The notes beneath the pieces were generated by a model, which saw only the letters and a list, made by a program, of their open reading frames with translations, was not told where the DNA came from and searched no databases. A stretch of 64,000 bases of DNA from Theocolax elegans (lineage: Eukaryota; Arthropoda; Insecta; Hymenoptera; Cerocephalidae). The translations under genes were made by a program, and so were the position numbers. Below, in pieces: positions 56,289 to 64,000 of the stretch. The stretch is taken from positions 57,494,749-57,558,748 of the forward strand of contig CM047427.1 in assembly GCA_026168455.1 (NCBI GenBank). Direction: 5' to 3'. Each line of letters begins with the position of its first letter. Position 1 is the first letter of the stretch.

Positions 56289-57460
56289 ATTATCTTAAAA
56301 CTATCGCCGATTTATTAACAAAAATAAAAAAAAATCGCTTCCGCAGGTACTTGTGCAAGGTTTGTGTATTCAACACTAAGTGGCGTTAAACTACTAAATT
56401 ATTGGGCCACTGTGTTGAAGAATGTAATCTTTTCCCTTTTTAAATATACAACTTACGCTCACCACTTTGAAACTCGCTTGTAAAATTAAAAAATTTTATA
56501 ATTTTGGCAATTATTTAACAAATAAATTAAATTTCACTTTCAATTTAAATTTATTATACGGGTTCCAGTCTAATTTATTTTAAAATATTGTACCCGATTT
56601 TCAACGAAACCAAAAAAAAATTTTGTATAATAAATAAATCAAACGAAATATTAAACAATAAAAAATCTTCAATACAATAAAATGAGAAAAAAAAACGGAT
56701 TATCCTCGGCTCTCGGTCACCAGCACACGTAAATATACTTAAAAATAAATAAACTCATCGATAAATTAATAAATAACGTAATAAACCAATCAATAAATAA
56801 ATTAATTAAAAAATATATTCCTACCTAACTATATAGAATGTCTAACGCAGTGACCTCTTACAATCGCGTGTTACATAAAAAAAATCAAATACAATTTTTT
56901 ATTATAACGCTAGAGCCGATACGCGTAGTCAAAATTATAATTTAAGCAAACTTCAAAAATCACACCCTTGCACAGGTGTTAATAATTTTTATTAAGTCGG
57001 AAAAATTACTTTCGCTCATTTTCCGACTAACCTATACAGAATCAGGGACACGCGTTTTTAAATCGCGGACCTCAAACAATTCTATCTCATGTAAATAAAT
57101 AAATCTGAAATTATTATAATTTACGTGTGTCAACAATTATCAAAAAAAATTTTGTTGTTGCCGATTTCGGATTTCTTCCTCACAGAAACAAAAAAAAACG
57201 AAGAAAATCCGATAAAATTATTTAAATTACTGTCAAACACAATAATTTACTAATTGAAATTAATTGCAATTCAATTACTCCAATTGTCGACAACAATTAA
57301 TACATTAGTCAACGTAACTAATGTATTAATCACCAAAAACACGTAAATCAACCGAGCATATGTTTAAATAGTTCAATTCCGGTCCGTTCCTATTCTCTTG
57401 TTGTGCGCCGTGTACGCGCAATCAACTATCCTAACGTCTAGGGACTTTATTCTTTACTTA
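56289..57460 (-). other. Gypsy2 5' leader, non-coding
   Basis: About 1.2 kb of A/T-rich sequence between Gag and the primer-binding site, without open frames of note. Confidence 0.7.
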
Positions 57461-57471
57461 GTTGGGCGCCA
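57461..57471 (-). other. Gypsy2 primer-binding site (tRNA-Lys)
   Basis: In element sense TGGCGCCCAAC, as in Gypsy1 but three bases shorter in its match. An ACA-ended sequence (CGACA) precedes it, in LTR-end position. The sequence to its right does not match the 3' LTR. Confidence 0.75.
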
Positions 57472-57548
57472 TGTCGTTTTTTTTACAATGTTAATTACAA
57501 TGTTATTAAAACAATCTACACGGGTATTTATTTACTTTTATAGCTAGA

Positions 57549-57835
57549 GAGTATGTACTGTTTACTCAGGTTGCCCACAAGGAGGGGTGATATCACCCCT
57601 CCTATGGTGTCTTTTAGTAGATAACTTATTAGATACGCTATCAAGTAATGGTCACCAAGTAGTGGGCTAAGCTGATGACATTTTAATCATCGGACGTGGA
57701 CCCTTCCTGCAAACGTCCGTTGGAGCGTCTTCAACGGGCCATAAACCTTGTTGCAAAATGAGGGCGTCAAATTCACGCAAGTACGAGATCACTTTCGCAC
57801 ACGTGTTTCATATACTAATTTTTAAAACAAATGTC
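57549..57835 (+). pseudogene. R1-clade LINE reverse transcriptase fragment
   Basis: Reads TVYSGCPQGGVISPLLWCLL, VDNLLDTLSSNGHQVVG, a TAA, then ADDILIIGRG (the YADD catalytic box with its Tyr codon changed). After a frameshift comes ERLQRAINLVAK. These are the palm and thumb motifs of an R1/TRAS-type reverse transcriptase. It is an old fragment, in opposite orientation to the LINE at the window start, and may have removed the Gypsy2 5' LTR. Confidence 0.8.
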
Positions 57836-58320
57836 GCGAAGGTCGATTAAGTAGAAAAATAAATATAAACGCAGAACCAAATAATTTTAATTAATTAATT
57901 AATTTTCATAATTTTAATTTTAATAATTTTAATCCATAATCAGATATATCTCAGTCAGTATCGGTATCCATGTAAATAGCACGTTATTATGTAATGTTAA
58001 CAAGAAACTGTGTCTTCAATTTTTATGTACACAACGACAGTACGCTTTCCTATCAGCGCGGAAAATACAAAAAAGATATAAGTGGGAGGGAGAATTAGTT
58101 GCATAACAGTTGATTGGTTTGAGGGGCGGGTCTATCGATAAAGCATGAATATACAAGCGAATTCTACGAAAACCACCAAAACACTTTGGAATTTTTTGTA
58201 CACGCTACGTTCTTCGCACATTCTGTAATGTTCTTCGCACCCGCTACAGTACAGTGTGTATATTGGGTTCTTCGCACACGCTATAGATGCTTGCAAAATC
58301 GATCTTCGCGCACGGCGTTT
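57836..58320. repeat. Non-coding, with short GTTCTTCGCAC tandem words
   Basis: 58197-58320 has four spaced copies of TTCTTCGCAC(A/C)(C/A)GCTA-like words. Otherwise AT-rich with nothing recognised. Confidence 0.5.
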
Positions 58321-58323
58321 TAA

Positions 58324-58737
58324 AAAAGCTTTATTAAACCCCAAACGCTAGGAGACTGGGCTTCCCAAATCTCCAAGTTAAGCAAGAGGAACGCAAGATT
58401 AGTGGCAGCTGTGATAACTGGCCACGGCGCGTTACTTAAATACAGACATATGATAGGACTAAGCGAAAGTCCAACATGTAGATTCTGTAAATTAGAGGAT
58501 GAGGCAACATTGCATATCATCTGCAAGTGCCCAGCCCTCATGGAGAGAAGGAGAACCCATCTTGGGGAATTTCTTCTGCAGTGTATAGACTTTACGGCAG
58601 AGGACATTCCAAGAATAATTTCCTTCTGGAATAATATCTTTGAATGAGCCCACCGTATCAGAGGGACGCCAAGGGACTACCCATGCGCCCGGAGGCCTTA
58701 TAGGCCCGACTCAATCAATAATAATAATAATAATAAT
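58324..58737 (+). mobile_element. 5'-truncated LINE, C-terminal domain and 3' tail
   Basis: An open frame from 58324 to a TGA at about 58645-58647 reads TGHGALLKYRHMIGLSES and CRFCKLEDEATLHIICKCPA, the RNase H-proximal/zinc C-terminus of R1- or Loa-type LINE ORF2. There is no ATG. A ~65 bp 3' UTR and an (AAT)n tail at 58711-58737 follow. Truncation at the 5' end with a 3' microsatellite tail is typical of target-primed insertion. Confidence 0.85.
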
Positions 58738-59501
58738 GTACTGTTTTAAACAGTAAATATTAATTCATTAAACATTAGTTTTCAAGAGATATTTGTATGC
58801 GAAATTCGCACCTATTTTATCCTTGCAAATTTTACCGGATATTTCCCTGATTTTTTTCTCCGTCTTTAACTCAGTGTATTTATAAAACAAAAAAAAAGTG
58901 TGCTAGATTGATATTTGGAGTACAATATGTTCTATTTATTTATATATGAGTTAAAGTAAACTTTTTTTTGTAAAAAAATCAAATTTATGAAGTTTTCGAA
59001 TGTTATACAAAGTGAGTAACACTTGTATTAGTATTTTTCATGTTTTGCGTAATAGAAGCACATTCTTGAAACTTATTCAGTTCAATAATATGTGTTAAAA
59101 GGTAAATGCTGAGAAACGCATTTTTATAGTGAGTTACAACTCAAATTCTTGAAAAAATCATACATTTTCAATTTATATAGCTTCATAACTATAATCGATG
59201 GTCCAAAATAAACTAATAGAGATTATTTGTCATGATTTTTTTTTACAAGAAGGTGTTTCCAAATTTCGGTTCGCCGTCATTATAGTAGGACTGTCATGGA
59301 GTAACTACAAATTTTAAAATGTTGGAGAATTGGTCATAAATATACCGCAATGTTAAAATTAAAATATGCAAAATATAAAATTTAATACAAATAAATGCTT
59401 AAATATTAAACTATATAAACGATTATTCAATAGATTATTTAGACATTAATTAAATTTTAAAAAATGTACCAAAATATGATGATGTATTATTGGTTTTTTA
59501 G
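58738..59501. other. Intronic/intergenic AT-rich DNA upstream of the bZIP exon
   Basis: No repeat or frame recognised. It ends in a polypyrimidine run and AG at 59500-59501 that serve the exon. Confidence 0.6.
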
Positions 59502-59741
59502 CTGACCCCAGAAGATGAGGAGCGTAGGCGTAGGCGACGTGAACGCAATAAAATTGCGGCAACTAAGTGTCGTCTGAAGAAGCGCGAGAAAACAGTTATT
59601 CTCGTGCAGGAATCCGAAAGCTTAGAGTCACAGAATCACGAGCTTAAATCTCAAATACAGGAATTGGAGACACAGCGGCGCAGGCTTGTCGATATGCTGA
59701 ACCTTCATGGACCTACGTGCCTTAAGCAACCACTACATGCG
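59502..59741 (+). CDS. Atf3: Atf3-like bZIP transcription factor, internal exon
   Basis: An 80-codon exon in phase 0/0, bounded by TTTTTTAG and GTGAGC. It reads LTPEDEERRRRRRERNKIAA, then TKCRLKKREKT, the basic DNA-binding region (N-x2-A-A-x-x-C-R signature), then a leucine zipper with heptads through LVQESESLESQNHELKSQI, ending MLNLHGPTCLKQPLHA. The LTPEDEERRR lead-in and the HxPTC tail are those of ATF3/JDP2, which bind AP-1/CRE sites as dimers, here probably with Jun or Fos. No frame lesion is seen. The other exons are not in the window or not recognised; in-frame sequence past 59741 is intron. Confidence 0.92.
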
Positions 59742-59887
59742 GTGAGCATAGAGTTTATAAAATACATAATATTAGTTATAATTGTGTATATGAATATTAT
59801 TAGTTGTATAAAAATTGTTGCAATATATTTGACTTTTTGTATTGTAGTAAAATTATTGATGAGTATTTTCGTTTAAATTAAACATGA

Positions 59888-60031
59888 GAGGTCTGCAATG
59901 GCATGGTCGGTTATAGCGTTAGCTTCGTAATCTGAAAAAATAAATTTTCACCAAGTGCTTTCTTATAATAAAGACATCGTATGACCTCCGTCCCTCATTA
60001 ACACAAAATTGGGAGCATAAAAAGAGCGACG
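59888..60031 (+). repeat. SINE-A copy 3, internally deleted
   Basis: Plus strand: GAGGTCTGCAATGGCATGGTCGG, TTCGTAATCTG, then directly CACCAAGTGCTTTC, GACATCGTATGACCTCCGTC and GGGAGCATAAAAAGAGCGAC. The B box and adjoining part of the body are missing, so this copy could not be transcribed from its own promoter. Confidence 0.8.
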
Positions 60032-61089
60032 ATAAATAAAATATAACAAAAATTTAACATTTATAAATAAGTATTAGATAAAAACCTCCCCCATAAGCAC
60101 ACTTTCAGAGATAAAGTATTCTATAAGAAATCTTGAATGTCCACAAAAAAAGAATTCTTTTTGAAAGCAATAAGTATTAAGAAAATATTACTAAGTATTG
60201 GAAATCGAATGCTTTATAGAAGTATAGAATACTTTATAAATAGTTTTCAAAGTAACTACACTGAGAAAAAATTGTAATAAAATTTATTATGCATTTGAAT
60301 AAAAATTACTATAAAACATAGTAATCGATGGACGTATTTGAACTTTAATAAAAATGATTATATTTTATAGCAAACTCCACCCAGAATAAAATTTACTATA
60401 TTACATAGCAAATTTTATTATGATATATAGGAATCATTTTTTTGGAAGCCGTAGGAACATTTCTTCTCAAACAAAGTAATTTTTATTCTACAAACAAAGC
60501 TATTTTTATTATATCTGTTATTAAATTTGCAGTATAATGGTCAGACGAAAAAAGATTTGTTCGTTGTAGTTAATCGTAAACATCTTGTAAAGTTATTTAT
60601 GGAACTGATGAATTTTAATTTTCTAATGTACATTTTCAACGCTACGTTCTTCGATTTTTAGATTATTTATTATTCTCAGAACTACCTATAAAGACTTAAC
60701 GTAACTTATTATATCATTCGCACGTTTATTTACACTACTGCGCATTCCTAGTACCTATTCGCACGCGTAAGTAATTATACCATGTGTAAAATATGGAAAA
60801 AAGTTTCTTATATATGCGAATCGCCCAAAATTTTCACCCCTTGCAAGACTTTTTCACTCCATCTATGTTTCAATTGATGCATGTGTAAGCGGCAATTTCA
60901 AATTTGAATTCAATTAAAAAGATTAATGTTAGAATTTTTAAAATTTTAAAAATTTGTTTGTAATACGAAATAGAATAATATGGGATAATGGAAAATTAAA
61001 TTCTACAATAAAATAGATTTACAGTACAAAAATAATGTTTATTGCTTTATTTATAATTAAAAGCTACATTTTATTTATATCCAATTTTT
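60032..61089. other. AT-rich non-coding stretch
   Basis: Nothing recognised beyond an A/T-rich patch near 60258-60440 in which AAATTTATTAT-like words and their complements recur; this may be a decayed MITE. Confidence 0.45.
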
Positions 61090-61443
61090 AGAAATATAAT
61101 TATAGCCATCAGGTAGCAACATCATGTAAGAAATATAATAGTTATAAGTATATCCTCTTCTTCCACCTTATCCCAGACAAAAACAGAAACATCAATAATT
61201 TTGAAGGCTTCAAGATATTCATCAAAAAAAGAATCTCTCGTTTTCTGTGATAAAAATGTGTTTTAATTCATCGTATATTATTTGATGTACTATCTTAAAA
61301 ATAGGCCCAGAAGAGGAAAATAGTACTAAAATACTGTTTTTTCTAATTATTTTGTTATAATAATGGACTCTCTTAACACATATAATATTAGGTTTATTTA
61401 TCAAATGCTTATATTGGTAATAATCTTGGATATCAAAACTCAA
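61090..61443 (-). pseudogene. Transposase relic 2, C-terminal domain
   Basis: 61222-61443 reads DYYQYKHLINKPNIICVKRV and FSSSGPIFKIVHQIIYDE, continuing out of frame as FDEYLEAFKIIDV and ILITIIFLT. This matches the C-terminal layout of relic 1 (IFVLKISQKGPQFGKIK...LLPIGYVLVYF). It belongs with 62910-64000. Confidence 0.6.
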
Positions 61444-62909
61444 TTTTAATTTATGATTTTTTGAATGGCATATAGGCTGTTTCGTTTTTTTTCTATAAAT
61501 CTATGGTTTAAGTTTAACTAATGCTTAATAGCAATAGTTTGGTTGATAATTATATGACTGGTGGTATTACGAGATACACCACTTCCTGCTTTATTTTGAC
61601 TTTCAAATCTAATGCAGCATATTTTCTATAAAGGACCAAATAATTTCATTAATCGTGGGTAATGGACCATAAAATGATGTTTCAGTCTAAATTTTCCTGA
61701 AAGGGAAGTGATTAATGATGAATATTCAAATATAAGTGTTTCTAATGACTTATAAGTGTAAGTGCACAGCATCGTTGGTAACAATAATTACTATTTCTTT
61801 AAGATGTAAGTATATATGAGAGATTCCACAGAACTTTTGACTTTCTTGTTACATTCACTTTTCAATGCTATTTGATGATTTTCATCATATTAAAAAAATC
61901 ATTCCTTGTAGAAAAACGTCACAAAGTATAGTAACCGTTATTTATTATATTAATAATATATAATATATTACTTAAAAAAATTATAATTTATCGCATTTTA
62001 ATTAATTCTTTGTGTTACTCACTCTACTTCTTTGCTTTATTAGGTTTATATAAAAAAAAACTTTTATTAAAAATGGTTTGGATAATTTTTTATATAATCT
62101 TCACATATCACAGAATATAATGTAAAAGTTTTAGAGGTGTGCTTCAACCTACATAGATTAATTTATTTTATGAATATCCGTAACCACTACTTAAAAAAAA
62201 ATAATTTATTTTACTTTTAGCTCTTAAAAAGAAATAAATTATTCTCATAAATTTTCTTCATGGAAAATGACACTTATTGAGCAGACAAATAAAATCGTGT
62301 TTGGTTTGTAAGTGTGCTACTTACAGAGAAAAAATTGTACCCTCGCAAAGTTGGGTACACGTATGCGCCCCCCCATTGAAAAAAATCTTACTTTTCGTCA
62401 GCACATCGATAGTATGTTATCAATGGTTATAAAAGTAATTGCTCTTTTTTATTAACCTTTTAAAAAACATGTTTTAAAATACTTTACATAAAATTCTTCT
62501 TTGTTTGCCTGAAACGAACTTACGAAAAATGTAACAAAATGAAATTCTTACTTTCCGAGAAAATAAGGTATTTAATCATATTATAGTAAATATTTGTAAT
62601 TGTAATACTTAAACACAAATACACACACATTAATGGAACTTAAATTAAAGGTAGGAATTATAATTAAAAAAATCTTTGTATTAGCTACAATGTTTGTATA
62701 TATTATATATTTTGTTACATTTCTTTTGTTTGAAAAATTATTAATTGCTTAAAATAAAATTTTATTATAATGATATTTTTGTGTTACATAATTTTTCTTT
62801 CTAACACATATTATGCTACATATTTTATCAAATTTTTTAACATTTTACCTTAAATTTGAAAGAAAAATGTAAAATTTTATTTTTTTGATGAAAAGTAGTA
62901 TGTTTTACA
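61444..62909. other. AT-rich gap inside transposase relic 2
   Basis: About 1.4 kb with no transposase motifs that I can read. Short frames only. Part may be decayed coding sequence and part an insertion; no boundary can be defined. Confidence 0.45.
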
Positions 62910-64000
62910 TTAAAATAATTGTTTTTGATTTTTTACAAAAAATTTTTTTAAAAAAATCAGGGGCACCATGTTTTTTATGCTACTACTGTTATTTAGAAAT
63001 GGTTTGATAAGTTTCAAAGATGTGCCTTTAAAATAAATTTTCAATTTTCTTTTGACCTTAAAGTCAATAGTTCTGTGGAATCTCTCATATACATTTGCCA
63101 ATGTTCATCATTTTGGGGTACTAAATGACCGATAATTAAATTTAAATTTTGAACAAGATTTTTCACTTCAGAAGACGTAATCATAATACATGCTTTTTTT
63201 ATCGAATGTTCGATTAGTTCTGAAATTTTATTAACATTATGTCCGTAGCCGTAATGAAAACCTCGCAGTTTAAAGTTAAGTGTTTGTAATGTAAAAAATT
63301 TCTTAATGTAAATAAGATTATCTAATATAAATGCCATATCATACCTACAAATACCTTCCAAAACATCATGCATTGCATCAACGGCAGTATTTGTAGTCAT
63401 TGAAAATTTTTTACATCGTGTAATATGCGTCTTTTTTTATGCCAGAAATAGCAGAATCATTTAAATTTAATAAAGCTTCATAATTATTTATAGAACGCAA
63501 GTTACAATCTTTTTCTAAAAAAACGGCACTCTTTTCAGACTGCCTGATCAAACAATATTGGTAGAAAATATTCGCTTTAAAACTTTCAATTAAACCCAAA
63601 ATTGAATGTACTCCAAGATTATCTCCCACAAATAAATTTAATTCGAAATAAATTGTTTGTAGTCCACAAGGCAATTTCAATACCGTGATGACTTAACAAA
63701 TTTAGTTTTTCGACTACACGTGTAAATATTATAGAATTTTTGAAAACCTGCCGATCAATTGTGTTGAATAAACTAAACAAGAAAATATTTTCAATTTTAG
63801 ATTGGTATACTGGTGGTTGAGTAGGGACGCTGATATAAACTGCACCAGTTTTAGATATCCCTTTATGCAAGCCTAAAGCATTGTTATTTTCATGACTATG
63901 AAAATACATGATAAGAGCCATAACAATTTTATTTTCAAAAGTCGCGGCCCTTTCTTTCCAGGAACGAGTCCATGACAAAAAGCCCAAACGACAGGAGGCC
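62910..64000 (-). pseudogene. Transposase relic 2, core region, running off the window
   Basis: Three overlapping frames in order on the minus strand. 63619-63987: NNALGLHKGISKTGAVYISV, QSKIENIFLFSLFNTIDRQV, VVEKLNLLSHHGIEI. 63411-63680: IYFELNLFVGDNLGVHSILG and a zinc-like YCLIRQSE. 63041-63400: TNTAVDAMHDVLEGICRYDM and FKLRGFHYGYG. At least two frameshifts separate them. Relic 1 has the same blocks in the same order, so both derive from one family of DNA transposase-like genes. Confidence 0.7.

Noticed and set aside
57461..57835. Treating the region right of the primer site as the Gypsy2 5' LTR
   Set aside because: It has no similarity to the 3' LTR and contains LINE reverse transcriptase motifs.
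59742..59876. Coding continuation past the Atf3 exon
   Set aside because: The frame stays open by chance into AT-rich sequence. GTGAGC at 59742 is a good donor and the following residues are unlike the family.

Overview
The window looks like repeat-dense nuclear DNA from an insect, probably a hymenopteran such as an ant. That assignment is an inference. It rests on the AT-rich background (GC-rich only inside retroelements), an R1-clade LINE, insect-style Gypsy elements primed by tRNA-Lys, and one host exon that reads as the bZIP exon of Atf3. No operons, CRISPR arrays, rRNA genes or convincing functional tRNA genes are present. The only recognisable host coding sequence is the Atf3 exon near 59.6 kb (+ strand); much of the rest could be its intron or flanking DNA.

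Layout. 1-1.8 kb: an R1-clade LINE on the minus strand, running off the window edge and cut at a long (TG)n tract. 3.7-19.4 kb: a long foldback element (FB-A). Its left arm was hit by a 13 kb, nearly intact and very young Ty3/Gypsy element (Gypsy1, minus strand, TTAT target duplication). Gypsy1's 5' LTR was itself hit by a 1.38 kb foldback (FB-B), and a tRNA-derived SINE sits in the FB-A centre. 19.6-23.1 kb: a MITE, then an inverted/tandem compound of units carrying a tRNA-like head, interrupted by a 1.36 kb element with a 2 bp target duplication. 23.4-31.8 kb: inverted arms of about 0.84 kb around a loop holding a decayed Helitron helicase, two minisatellites and a solo LTR; the right arm holds a second solo LTR. 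32-35 kb: a probable Helitron N-terminal relic and TTAA-flanked hairpin elements. 35.7-44.1 kb: a decayed transposase gene split by a 6.4 kb TTAA-flanked element that holds a hairpin-bearing satellite. 44.5-49.2 kb: a SINE, TTAA palindromes and a candidate solo LTR. 49.7-57.5 kb: a decayed second Gypsy (Gypsy2, minus). 57.5-58.7 kb: two LINE scraps. 59.5 kb: the Atf3 exon, then a SINE. 61.1-64 kb: a second relic of the same transposase family.

The nesting gives relative dates that can be read from the sequence itself. The intact opposite arm of each palindrome acts as the empty site for the insertion in the other arm. This fixes the target duplications of Gypsy1 (TTAT), of the solo LTR at 28.6 kb (GTAT) and of two CCC...GGG elements (2 bp). 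The most unusual parts are: a third Gypsy1 open frame, between pol and the 3' LTR, that carries a second nucleocapsid-like zinc-knuckle pair; the large TTAA element with hairpin satellite; and inverted-repeat elements built from tRNA-headed units.
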